Assembly (NCBI RefSeq): GCF_027859255.1
Contig: NZ_JAQHXR010000001.1
Coordinates: 186,001-250,000 of the forward strand
Direction: 5' to 3'
DNA length: 64,000 nucleotides
Source: Helicobacter ibis
Lineage (GTDB): Bacteria > Campylobacterota > Campylobacteria > Campylobacterales > Helicobacteraceae
The translations under genes and the position numbers were made by a program. Below the pieces are notes generated by a model. That model had not been told where the DNA came from. It did no database searches and saw only the letters and a list, made by a program, of their open reading frames with translations. Each line of letters begins with the position of its first letter. The first letter of the stretch is position 1. Below, one piece after another: positions 29,572 through 38,874 of the stretch.

Positions 29572-30033
29572 TCACTTTAGAGTTTTAAGCCCAGCTTTTG
29601 CTATTTCTACATCTTCGTCTCCATGTGCTCCACCCACACCTATGCCACCAACTACAACATTATCCATTATTATTGGGAGTCCACCATCCATAATCGAGAA
29701 ATTATCGTCTAGATACCTTAAATCCTCTGGAATTGATCCTTCTTTTATGCCTTTATGTATCATATGTGTTGGTCTTTTTTGAGAGGCTGCCGTGTATGCT
29801 TTTTTAAAGCTTGCTTTTACCGTGTGAACACCAGCATTATCATTTCTTACCATAGCTAATAATGCACCTGAGCTATCAACTATAGAAATGCTGACATGTT
29901 TATTTTGTTTTAGCGATTCTTTGTAAGCATTGTTTAGTATTTCTAGTGCCAATTTAGTATCTAAAAATGGTTTATACTTTGTTTGAGCAAACACGCATAA
30001 GCTAAATAACATTATTAATAATATATTTTTCAC
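29572..30033 (-). CDS. Exported GlcG/HbpS family (DUF336) protein
   Basis: This 153-residue protein has a signal peptide (NILLIMLFSLCVFA) and the GlcG/HbpS fold: VSISIVDSSGALLAMVRND, KASFKKAYTA and the glycine-rich VVVGGIGVGGAHGDEDVEIA. Relatives bind haem or act as stress sensors; the function here is unknown. It is on the minus strand, unlike its neighbours, and splits the first glycan block. Confidence 0.8.
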   Translation of the reverse strand: MKNILLIMLFSLCVFAQTKYKPFLDTKLALEILNNAYKESLKQNKHVSISIVDSSGALLAMVRNDNAGVHTVKASFKKAYTAASQKRPTHMIHKGIKEGSIPEDLRYLDDNFSIMDGGLPIIMDNVVVGGIGVGGAHGDEDVEIAKAGLKTLK

Positions 30034-30075
30034 TATTATCCCCCTTGTCTTGTTGTTAGATTATACTTTAAATGA

Positions 30076-30081
30076 TATAAT
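30076..30081 (+). promoter_or_regulatory. Candidate -10 box in the gap before remnant B
   Basis: TATAAT lies in the 175-base gap between the divergent GlcG-like gene and paralogue B. It could restart + strand transcription of the glycan locus after the minus-strand gene. No -35 is discernible, which is usual in Campylobacterota. Nothing else is seen in this gap. Confidence 0.35.
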
Positions 30082-30208
30082 TTTTCAATTTTGTTTTGGA
30101 GTTTTTATGATTGTATTTTTTAAATATTTATTTAAAAGTGTGGTTTGTCGATAAAGTTTAATGCATTGACGTAAAAATATGAAAGTTGGCAATATTTAGG
30201 TGGATTAA

Positions 30209-30891
30209 ATGGCTAGGATATATATATATCCTAGAAGGTAAAGTTGGGCTAGATTTGGCTCATCTTTTGGAATTTTGTAGAGTTGATAATGTGGATTTTA
30301 TAGATGATTTTAATAAGGAATGCATAAGTCTTAAAGAATATGCAGATATTAAAAAAGATGATGATATTTTATTAATATCTAGCAGAAAAAATTTTCTACC
30401 ACTTGCTAGAACTGCTAAAGATTTGAAACTATCCTTTAAGATGAGGACTGATTTTGTTGCAAAAATGGTAGATGATTATATAGCAAATAAATTAGAATAC
30501 AACAGAGATAATACGGTTGGGATTATTATATCTGGTCCTAGTGACTCTAAACATAGAGGGCAAATAGAGGAATTTTTAAGGGATTCTGGAGTTAATTTGG
30601 TGTTTATTTGTTCAAATGAGAAAGAAAGAAAAGACGCTAAAGATAGGATACAGGATAGCCCATATTTTTATACATACAAATCTGATTTGTATTCTAGATT
30701 TACATTTGCTTCTGTTGTGATTAGTGAGGGTGGGGAGAAATTCCATCCTAGTGTAACTCCTGTATAAGAGAGATAATTTGTCTAAAGAAGTGTTAAAATA
30801 TATATCTAGTGAAGTTTATAATTTTGGTAATTCATCTAGGAAAATAGCTGATTTTATATTAGAAATTTTATATTGTAAAGAGGGACTATGA
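30209..30891 (+). pseudogene. Remnant B of the TagF-like transferase family (frameshift plus internal deletion)
   Basis: The ATG at 30209 reads MARIYIYP then runs out of frame at CCTAGAAGGTAA; dropping one base, or changing an AT repeat unit, restores GKVGLDLAHLLEF. The frame continues to HPSVTPV and stops at 30767. Immediately afterwards, in another frame, lies only the family C-terminus (KEVLKYISSEVYNFGNSSRK, to 30891). Compared with the intact paralogue I (46062), roughly 250 codons covering the catalytic half are missing. It is therefore a deletion derivative, closest to paralogue I. Confidence 0.75.
30218..30229 (+). repeat. (AT)6 repeat at the start of remnant B
   Basis: Six AT units encode the IYIY of the family N-terminus, at the same place as the 12-unit repeat in paralogue I. 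It is a possible contracted microsatellite. Confidence 0.7.
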
Positions 30892-31762
30892 TTACTTTTA
30901 GTTTTGGTAGAAATTGGAAAAGATTTGTGAAATATGTTGCAAATGATGAGATATTGCAAAATGCTAAAGATTCTCTAAGCAGGTTCTTTGGAGGCAATTT
31001 TGATTTTAGCAATAAAGTATTTTTGGATATTGGTTGTGGAAGTGGGATTTTTTCTATTGCAGCATTGAATTTGGGCTGCAAGAGAGTAATAAGTATAGAT
31101 GTAGATAACAATTCAATAGAAGCAACACAAATGGCAAAAGATAAATTTAAACCAAAAAATACAGAAAATTGGGAGATTTTTTTAGGAAGCATTCTGGATT
31201 CTAACTTGGTTGATAGACTAAAAAAAGAGCTTACAAACGAAAGTGTTATTTTGTATAGTTGGGGAGTATTGCATCATACTGGCAATTTAGAATTAGCAAT
31301 GCAAAATGCTATGGATATTCTAGATTCAGCGGGGGGGGGGGGAATTACGCTTATATAGCTCTCTACAACAAAACAGAAGCTTCACTTTGGTGGCTTAAAA
31401 AGAAAGAGTATTATAATAGAACAAATATTTTTATGAAGTTCCTACTTGTTAGTGCTTATACTTTGTTTTTGACATTTGAAGATTTGCGTAAAGGTCGTGG
31501 ATTAAATATGTATGATAGAAATCGTGGAATGTATAAGGTAACAGATATTATAGATTGGCTAGGTGGATTGCCTTATGAGCCTATGTTTAACGATGATGTA
31601 ATAAAGTTTTGGGAAAAGAATGGTTTTAAATGCATAAATAATAATAAAACAATGTATTATAAGCCGATATATCCAAAAGGATTTTGGTATAGAATGTTTG
31701 TTTATCTCAAAGTGGTCGGTCTTGGTTGTAATGAGTTTTTGTTTAAAAAGGAGAAGCAGTGA
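30888..31762 (+). CDS. Class I SAM-dependent methyltransferase, phase OFF
   Basis: The ATG overlaps the end of remnant B (ATGA). Motif I is FLDIGCGSGIFSIAAL and motif II VISIDVDN, with YSWGVLHHTGNLELAM after it, typical of class I methyltransferases acting on small molecules or glycans. Twelve G at 31331-31342 stop the frame at about residue 156; 10 or 13 G would join it to NYAYIALYNKTEASLWW and give about 291 residues. The tract replaces the usual GG turn before the last strands of the fold. Confidence 0.72.
31331..31342 (+). repeat. Coding poly-G tract (12 G), OFF
   Basis: The tract is at about codon 148 of the methyltransferase, preceded by ATTCAGC and followed by AATTAC. It shares GC before the tract but not the full cassette. 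The ON lengths are 10 or 13. Confidence 0.95.
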
Positions 31763-33162
31763 AATATTATATATACCCAGCAGGTGGAAATGCACAATAT
31801 ATAAAGCACAACTTAGAGATTCTGTGTAGTATGGATTCTCTGCGGGGGGGGGGGGGGATTTATCTCCTAGATGATAAGGATAATTCCTTAGTTGATAATG
31901 TATGTAACATAAAAAATCAAAATGAATGCACAATACTTCTTTCGTCCCCTAATCATAAAAATAAACTTTTAAAAACTTTGAAAAATCTAGGAATTAGCAG
32001 GTGTTACGATGGAATCTCATTTGTTGCTAATTTGCTAAATAAACATTATAAGGAAAAATACAAAAATAAAAGAATAATTGCTATTGCATTAAATGGATAT
32101 GAGCTATCACAAAAACACCTAGGAGACATACCAAGGATACTAAAAGATTCTAACTTTAATATAGTGTATATATTATCATTTGCAAGCAAATGGCATAAAG
32201 AGTTGATTTGTGATTTAGAGCAAAGGGGAGAAGATTATATTTTGGCAGATTACGAGTTTGTTGAGGCTTTGGATTTTTTTCCTTTTGTAATTTGTCAAGC
32301 AGAGTTTAGTAGGTATAATGCTAAGGTAGCTAGTTTAAAGTTATTTACTAGTGCTGATATGGTGCAGAATTATGCTTATTTAAATAGAGAAGTAGAGAGT
32401 AGTATTCAGCTTGGTTTTTTTCTTAGTACATATGTAAATATTCATTCAAAAAGTCATTTAAAATATATAAGCAAAAAGCAACAATTTGCAAACTTAGTGC
32501 CAGATCCTAGTTATAAATTCTTGCTTGGTGGTTATCCTAGTATTGACAAGGAAGCAAAAGCTTGTCTTTGTAGTGATATACCTAAAGATAGTGTAATTTT
32601 TGTCTCTACGCATTTGAATTTCGAATATCCAAGACGATTAGCCACTATAATAAAGCATGTGTTAGATTGTGGGTTTAGGGTTGTATTTAAATCAAACCCT
32701 GCTCATTGTGAATTAGAAAATATAGAAAAAGACTTTGTAAAAGAGTTTTTAACTTATGATAATTTCGTATTTTACGATAATAGCACACCCAGATTAAATA
32801 AAGAGGAATTACAAAGAAGTATAAGTTTGGTTGAATCTTGTAGTTCTATGTTGTATTCTTATCCTATTGCAACAAAAAAACCAAGCATAATAATGTATCC
32901 AAAACGAGATTCTATTAGTTTTGATACATTAGAAAATGATTGTTTTTATAACGATAAGATACATATAAGAATCTTTGAGGAAGATGATTATAGTATTGTT
33001 GAAATTTTAAAAAAACTACAAGAGGAACAAGAAAGCCAAAAATGGAAAGATAAAATAGAAGACTATTGTAAAAATGATCTTTATAATTTTGGTAATGCAA
33101 GCAAAGAGATAGCTAAGTGGATTATTGAGTGGTATGAAAATATGGAAATAATGTATAATTAA
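31759..33162 (+). CDS. TagF-like surface-glycan transferase, paralogue C, phase ON
   Basis: This is an intact 467-residue family member. GTG at 31759 overlaps the previous stop. The N-terminus MKYYIYPAGGNAQYIK and LLDDKD form the Rossmann-like half; KHLGDIPRILKDSNFNIVYI opens a second part. The C-terminal half has GGYPSIDKEA, VIFVST, VVFKSNPAH, and SLVESCSSMLYSYPIATKKP, which resembles the (T)D-SS-Y motif of CDP-glycerol phosphotransferases. It ends KNDLYNFGNAS. With 14 G the tract reads SLRGGGG in frame. Close to D and E. Confidence 0.65.
   Translation: MKYYIYPAGGNAQYIKHNLEILCSMDSLRGGGGIYLLDDKDNSLVDNVCNIKNQNECTILLSSPNHKNKLLKTLKNLGISRCYDGISFVANLLNKHYKEKYKNKRIIAIALNGYELSQKHLGDIPRILKDSNFNIVYILSFASKWHKELICDLEQRGEDYILADYEFVEALDFFPFVICQAEFSRYNAKVASLKLFTSADMVQNYAYLNREVESSIQLGFFLSTYVNIHSKSHLKYISKKQQFANLVPDPSYKFLLGGYPSIDKEAKACLCSDIPKDSVIFVSTHLNFEYPRRLATIIKHVLDCGFRVVFKSNPAHCELENIEKDFVKEFLTYDNFVFYDNSTPRLNKEELQRSISLVESCSSMLYSYPIATKKPSIIMYPKRDSISFDTLENDCFYNDKIHIRIFEEDDYSIVEILKKLQEEQESQKWKDKIEDYCKNDLYNFGNASKEIAKWIIEWYENMEIMYN
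31844..31857 (+). repeat. Coding poly-G tract (14 G), ON
   Basis: The tract is at about codon 28 of paralogue C in the setting TCTCTGC-G14-ATTTAT, read as Ser-Leu-Arg-Gly. It is the longest tract in the window. Confidence 0.96.
33049..33104 (+). repeat. 3' repeat shared by paralogues C, D and E
   Basis: This segment at the 3' end of paralogue C is similar to 34482-34537 (D) and 37434-37489 (E). The D and E copies differ at one position over 56 bases, well above the rest of the genes. It encodes the family ending around NDLYNFGNAS and could be a site of gene conversion. Confidence 0.7.
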
Positions 33163-33180
33163 ATTTTAAAAGGAGAAAAA

Positions 33181-34595
33181 ATGAAATATTACATATATCC
33201 AAAAAGTGGCAATGGGCAATATATAAAAAATGCATTAGCTATTCTTGATTCCTCTGCGGGGGGGGGGGGGATTTATCGTTTGTTGACAATGAAACCTTAC
33301 TGGATATAAAAGATGAAGTAAATTCTAAAGAAGCTATAATGGTCTTAGCTTCCAAGAGATATAAATATAAATTGCTACAAAACTTACAAAAACATGGCAT
33401 TAACTCTGCTGTGTGTGGCTTAAATACAATCGCAAAACAATACAACGAATTTTTAAGGGAAAAATATAAAAACAAAAAGATAATAGCGATATACAGCGAT
33501 ACAGAGGGGAGACCACATTATAAATATCTAGGTAGTATTAGAGAGATTTTGCAAAAACATGGTTTTACTATTGTATATATTTTATCGTTTGAAAATCTTG
33601 ATTTTGAAGCAATATACAAATATCACAAAGATAATAGTGATGAAGTTATTTTTGCAAATTTTGAATTTTTAAGCCAACTTGATTTTTTTCCATTTGTGAT
33701 TAGCTTTAATAATATTTTGAATTTTCATCCAAGTGTAACTAGTTTAAGAATTCACTCTAGCTTAGATGAAGTACAAAATTATGTTTGGTTAAACGAAGTT
33801 TATAACAATAGAGAAACTGAAAAGGCGAATACTATAAGCATGTTTTTAAATACTTATTTAAATATCCATTCAAAAAGTCATCTGAAGTATTTAAGTATAA
33901 ATCAATCATTGCAAAATGCAGATTCAAATCCTAGAAGTAGATTTATACTTGGTGGTTATCCGAGTATTGATAAGGAAGCTAAAGACATTTTGGGGTATAA
34001 GGATACCAAGAGAGATACTATTATTTTTGTATCCGCATTAATTAGTATTTTTAGGAAAGAATTGAGTGTTGAGATTATTAAATTCTTACTTTCTTTAGGA
34101 TATCGGGTAATTTTTAAATCAAATCCAAGCCATATAAGTCATTCTACTCACGAAGATATGGTTGCCTCTTATTTTTTGGATAATGAAAAGTTTGTGTATC
34201 AAAAAGCAGATAAACCAAAATTAAGCATTGAGGATAAAGAAAGAAGTATAACAGCAATAGAGTGTGCATCCTCTTTGATGTATTCTTATCCAGTAACTGC
34301 TAAGAGACCTAGTATTTTATTTTATCCTCCAAAAAATAAAATACCTAGTGATTTATTGGAAAATGATGCTTTTTATAATCCGAATATTCATATTAGAGTG
34401 TTTGAGTGTGAGTATAAGGAAGTCTTAGGGGGTATTTTAGAATCTTTAGCCAATGACGAGAAAATACGCAAAGAATGGTATGAAAAAATAGATAATTATT
34501 GCAAAAATGATCTTTATAATTTTGGTAATGCAAGTGAAGAAATAGCTAAGTGGATCATTGATTGGTATAATGCTAATTCTATACTTGATGTATAA
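33181..34595 (+). CDS. TagF-like surface-glycan transferase, paralogue D, phase OFF
   Basis: The start ATG 33181 follows AAAGGAG and reads MKYYIYPKSGNGQYIKNAL. Thirteen G at 33258-33270 lead to a stop near codon 41; 11 or 14 would give about 471 residues via SAGGGGDLSFVDNE. The rest is intact: ASKRYKYKLLQNL, YKYLGSIREILQKHGF, GGYPSIDKEAKD, VIFKSNPSH, AIECASSLMYSYPVTAKRP, KNDLYNFGNAS. It is probably a silent sister of C and E, not a pseudogene, because the body has no other lesion. Confidence 0.65.
33258..33270 (+). repeat. Coding poly-G tract (13 G), OFF
   Basis: The tract is at about codon 26 of paralogue D, set as CCTCTGC-G13-ATTTAT, read Ser-Ala-Gly. The ON lengths are 11 or 14. Confidence 0.96.
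34482..34537 (+). repeat. 3' repeat, paralogue D copy
   Basis: This 56-base segment is 55/56 identical to 37434-37489 in paralogue E, counted by eye. Confidence 0.75.
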
Positions 34596-34615
34596 TAATA
34601 TTTCAAGGAGTAAAT

Positions 34616-36138
34616 ATGATTATATTAAATTTTCAAAAAACACAAGTAAGTAGCATTAAAGAAACATTGGGGCTTGATGCAGATATCAAAGAAGTTAAAG
34701 TTAATGATTTCTTTAGCGATTCTGTATATCTAGCATTAAAAGAGCTTGATATCTCTGCGGGGGGGGGGGGGATTTAGCTGATTGTATTATTGGCATAAAT
34801 TACCCGCTTAATGATCATAAATCTATAGTATATGTAAAAAGCTTTGTTGAAGAAGCTTTAAAACATAAAGAAAATCTTTATTATTTTCCAAAACCAAATT
34901 ATTACACTGAAGTTGATGACTTTGCGTATTTTGCATTATTCAAAAATATAACAAGTGAGAATTTAAAAGTAGAGACTTTATATAGAAAAGGTGAGATTAG
35001 TCGGCAGTTAAGAAATAAGCTTCATGTCTTGCTTAGAGACGATCTTAAAATTGATAAAAGCATTTGCAATAAAAAATTTTTTTATGAATCTAGAAAATTA
35101 TTTAATTTATCGTATATCTGGCATGAGTATAGTGCTAGTAGAGAGCAATTAGAGTTTGATTTAACAGATAATGTGAAGTATTTTTATCCTTATCCAAAGG
35201 GCATTAATGTATCTATTAATAATGTATGTAATCTAACTTGTATAATGTGTCCATTTTTTTCTAAAGAATTTGAAAAAACTCATAAAACTGATTATTTTAA
35301 AACCAAAAGAGTGTTGGAAGATTCCTATATTTATGATGCAATAGATTATTTGAGTAAAGCAGTTGAACAATATCCTGATGTAACGATAGGTTTTACAGCA
35401 GCTGGGGAAGCTACGCTTGATGATAGATTGCCGAAATTTATAGAGCATGCTAGGCAAAAAGGTATCCCTTATAGATATATTGTAACTAATGGCACAATGC
35501 TTGAAAAGGTTGGAGTGGATTTGCTGGAATCCGGATTAAATAGAATGGCAATTAGTATAGATGGTGCTACAAGTGAAACTTATAAGAAGATTCGTGGTGC
35601 ATCGTTAGATAAAGTAGAAAGAGGTGTGAGAAAATGTGTAGAACATGCAAGAAAATTAAATGCATTTGGGACAAATATTGAATTTGATTTGAATTGCGTT
35701 TTGACTGATATTTTTAAAGAATCTGACGAAAAAGATATGTATTTGCAAAAGTGGTCTGATTGTAGAGATATTATTACAAAGATATTTTTTACAAATATGG
35801 TTGTGTATGATGAGTTTGGATTAGATAAAAATACACAAAAAAGATATGAAAAGTTTAGTTGTTCTCTTCCATGGCAAAATTTTTCTGTTGATTGCTATGG
35901 TAATGTTACTTGCTGTTGCACAATGGATTCTAGTGTGATGTATAATCCTATTTCTTTAGGCAATGTAAAAGAACTAGGATATAAAGGTGTATGGAATGGT
36001 ATTGGATATAAGACATTGAGAAAAGAAACTTTAGAGCAAAAATTTAATAAGTTTTCATTGTGTAATGGTTGTGCCGAGAGATTCAAGATGTGTTTTGATG
36101 TAGAAAAAGACACTACTAGTAGGCATGAGTTAAATTAG
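34616..36138 (+). CDS. Radical SAM/SPASM protein, phase OFF
   Basis: The ATG at 34616 (with AAGGAG upstream) starts a short N-terminal region (MIILNFQKTQVSSIKETL). Thirteen G at 34759-34771 then cause a stop; 11 or 14 would give about 507 residues. The body has the radical SAM cluster motif CNLTCIMC, GFTAAGEATLDD, and a C-terminal SPASM-like cysteine set (CSLPWQNF, VTCCCTMD, CNGCAERFKMC). Such enzymes in glycan loci may modify sugars or peptides by radical chemistry; the substrate is unknown. Re-initiation at 35029 would lack the N-terminus but keep the catalytic core. Confidence 0.72.
34759..34771 (+). repeat. Coding poly-G tract (13 G), OFF
   Basis: The tract is at about codon 48 of the radical SAM gene, set as TCTCTGC-G13-ATTTAG and read Ser-Ala-Gly. 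The ON lengths are 11 or 14. Confidence 0.96.
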
Positions 36139-36146
36139 GAGTAAAA

Positions 36147-37556
36147 GTGAAAATATATATTTATCCAAATGGGGGACAAGCACGATATATACAATGGGCA
36201 CTAGAGTTTTTGGGGTATAACCATGATGTGATTTTGGTTGATGACAATAGTCAAAATAGCTTTGAATCTTTACAAGAACAAATGAAAAAAGATTTAAAAA
36301 ACGATTCAAAGTTATTTTTATCATCTCCAAAGTTATATGATAAATTGTTACCAAAAATTAAAAAAGCAGATATACCAGAGTGCTATTGTGGAGTAAGTGT
36401 GTTAGCTAAGCAATTAAATGAATACTTTTTAGAAAAATTAAAAGGTAGGAAAGTTATTGCTGTTTTTTTAAGCGGCTTTTTTGCTAAGCAAAAACATTTA
36501 GGTGATATTGTAAAGATACTAAAAGATAATGGATTTTGTGTGGTATGGATTACTTCTTTGTTTCATCATAGCTTTGATGAGATTATCGATGATTTTCATA
36601 AACAAGAAGAGTTTTATTTATGTGCTGATTGTGAGTTTTTAGAAAAGTTAAATTTCTTTCCTTTTATCATTGAGCAGGGCAATATCGTAAAGCTACATAG
36701 TGATGTTAAGAGTTTAAAAATAGTTACAAGTATGGAACAATTATCAAATATAGTAGTTTCAAAGAGTGAAATGCTTGATATACAAAATATGAGTTATTTT
36801 TTGGCAGATTATGTAAATATTCATAGTGAGAGTTTCTATAAACATGTATGCAATATTCAAAGTTTTGGTGGGACTTATAATCCAAAAAATAAGTTGATAC
36901 AAGGTGGTTATCCAAGCATAGATAATGAAATCAAAGAGTTTGGTAAAGTATCTTTTGGTGTTAGAGATACTATTATTTTTATCTCATCTCAACTAAACTT
37001 TGATAATGAAGATTTAGTAAAATCCTTGATTATAAAATGTTTGGATTCTGGGTTTAGGGTTATTTTTAAGAGTTGTCCACCGCTAAAAGATACTTGTGAG
37101 GAAAGAGAAATAGAATTTGCAAATAATTTTAAAAAGTATGAAAAATTCGTGTTTTATGATAATTCCACACCGCGTATTAAGGTTGAAGATTTGCGCAGAA
37201 GCATTACTTTGATTGAAGTTTATAGTTCGCTTTGCTATTCGTATCCAAGTATTACAAAAAGACCTTGTATTTTGATTTATCCACAAAGAAATAGCATTGA
37301 AGATTCTGTATTAAGCAATGACATTTTTTATAACGAGAATCTACATATAAGAATCTTTTTAGATGAGATAGACTTATTTATGTCTTTTATTTTTGAATTA
37401 TCAAGTAATATAGAAATCCAAAAGCAATGGAAAGAAAAAATAGATAATTATTGCAAAAATGATCTTTATAACTTTGGTAATGCAAGTGAATATCTTGCAA
37501 ACTGGATCATGCAATGGTATAACAATAGAGAAATATTAAAAAACACTTTGTTATAA
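36147..37556 (+). CDS. TagF-like surface-glycan transferase, paralogue E, no poly-G tract
   Basis: This is an intact 469-residue member with a GTG start after TTAGGAG. MKIYIYPNGGQARYIQ and VILVDDNS form the Rossmann-like start; where C and D carry the poly-G segment, E has GYNHDV. Later come KQKHLGDIVKILKDNGF, GGYPSIDNEIK, VIFKSCPP, LIEVYSSLCYSYPSITKRP and KNDLYNFGNASEYLANWI. It is the best reference for the family without the tract and the only member with neither a poly-G tract nor an AT repeat. Confidence 0.66.
   Translation: MKIYIYPNGGQARYIQWALEFLGYNHDVILVDDNSQNSFESLQEQMKKDLKNDSKLFLSSPKLYDKLLPKIKKADIPECYCGVSVLAKQLNEYFLEKLKGRKVIAVFLSGFFAKQKHLGDIVKILKDNGFCVVWITSLFHHSFDEIIDDFHKQEEFYLCADCEFLEKLNFFPFIIEQGNIVKLHSDVKSLKIVTSMEQLSNIVVSKSEMLDIQNMSYFLADYVNIHSESFYKHVCNIQSFGGTYNPKNKLIQGGYPSIDNEIKEFGKVSFGVRDTIIFISSQLNFDNEDLVKSLIIKCLDSGFRVIFKSCPPLKDTCEEREIEFANNFKKYEKFVFYDNSTPRIKVEDLRRSITLIEVYSSLCYSYPSITKRPCILIYPQRNSIEDSVLSNDIFYNENLHIRIFLDEIDLFMSFIFELSSNIEIQKQWKEKIDNYCKNDLYNFGNASEYLANWIMQWYNNREILKNTLL
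37434..37489 (+). repeat. 3' repeat, paralogue E copy
   Basis: This is a near-identical partner of 34482-34537, differing at one base. Confidence 0.75.
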
Positions 37557-37557
37557 T
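37552..37557 (+). promoter_or_regulatory. Candidate -10 box before paralogue F
   Basis: TATAAT straddles the stop of paralogue E and lies 20 bases before the ATG of F. It is a plausible internal promoter of the locus. Confidence 0.35.
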
Positions 37558-37577
37558 TCCCTCTTTAAGGGGAATTT

Positions 37578-38865
37578 ATGAAAGCTATCTATCCATTTGG
37601 TAATTGTGGCAAGGCTATCGCATCGATTTTAGAATTTTTTGGTGAAGAATATAAAATAGATGATATTTATACTAGTGATTGTGTGCTTATCGCTTCAAAA
37701 CGCTACAAATATAAACTGCAACAAGAGTTGCAAGAGAAAAATATAACTAACTACATAGATGGTTTAGAATATACAGGCAAAAAGTTAAACTACTATTTAA
37801 AGGCAAAATTTCCAAAAAATAGTGTCGCCTTAATTTATGATGATTATAAAGGACAGAAGCATTTTGGCTTAGTGGAATCTCTTTTGAGATCAAAAAATAT
37901 CCCCATTTGTAGATTTATTTATCCTGATGTTTTGGAGTATGAAACTTGCGAATATGATTTTGTGATTTGTCAAGATTTAATCCCATTTTTAAATGCTTTT
38001 AAATTATTTATTTGCACTGGAATTTTAACTCATATACCATACGATTCATATTCTTTAAGAATCCCTAGCCATTATTATATTTTTGACTATCATGCTTTTT
38101 ATCATAATCCAAAAACTCGTGGTTTTTGGAGTCTTAAAGGTGCTATTTCCTCTGCGGGGGGGGGGGGGATTTTTGAGTATTAGTGATAATATTAGATACA
38201 AAAGGACAAAAGAGTTTTATGAGCAACATGGAGGCGTTGTTGACAATTTATTAAAACTAGGTTATCCAGGACTTGATAAACCAATAGCTAGATATAATGA
38301 GTTTTGTAAAGACAAAGAAGAATCTAATAATAATTTAATAATATTTCTCTCGCTACCACATTCGCCATTTATCGAAGTGTTAATAGAGCTTATTACAGAA
38401 TCTTTACAAAATGGATATAAGGTGCTTTATAAAACTCATGGTGGTCATTTAGAATTACTAGATAAAGAGAGAGAAATAGTAAAAAGATGGCAGGACAATG
38501 AGAAGTTTGTAGTTTGTTATGAAACTTTAAGTGATGAGATATTGTTTGAAAGTCTGTGTGTGGTTGAGTTTAGAAGCTCCATTCTCTATACTTATCCATT
38601 AATTACTAAAAAACCAGCATTGTATTTGCAACCGCAATTTGAAAGTTATAATGAAGAAGATAATTTTTATTGCTCTAATTTACATATTAAAATTCATAAC
38701 AAAGAAGAATTTTTAGACACTTTAATAAAATTACAAGATGAGAATTTTAGAGTTAAGAGAAAGGATTTAATAGAAGAATATATTAATAGTTGTGCTTATA
38801 ATTTAGGTGGTGCAAGTTATGCAGTAGCTGATTTTGTAGATATTTTTTTAAAAAAATATATTTAA
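37578..38865 (+). CDS. TagF-like surface-glycan transferase, paralogue F, phase OFF
   Basis: The N-terminus MKAIYPFGNCGKAIASILEF is a shortened form of the family start. Thirteen G at 38156-38168 cause a stop at 38183; 12 would give about 428 residues. The downstream half reads FLSISDNIRYKRTKEFYE, LLKLGYPGLDKPIA, VLYKTHGGHLELLD, VVEFRSSILYTYPLITKKP and ends CAYNLGGASYAVADF, a looser form of the family ending. It is the most diverged of the mid-locus copies. Confidence 0.6.
38156..38168 (+). repeat. Coding poly-G tract (13 G), OFF
   Basis: The tract is at about codon 193 of paralogue F, set as CCTCTGC-G13-ATTTTT. The ON length is 12 or 15. Confidence 0.96.
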
Positions 38866-38874
38866 GGAGTAGTC

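Noticed and set aside
29558-29782. Open frame on the + strand opposite the GlcG-like gene
   Set aside because: It is a proline/isoleucine-rich antisense shadow of a gene with clear family motifs and a signal peptide.
35029-36138. The radical SAM core as a separate gene starting downstream of the tract
   Set aside because: The downstream frame is open back to the tract, and 11 or 14 G give one continuous frame from the ATG at 34616 with a good ribosome binding site.
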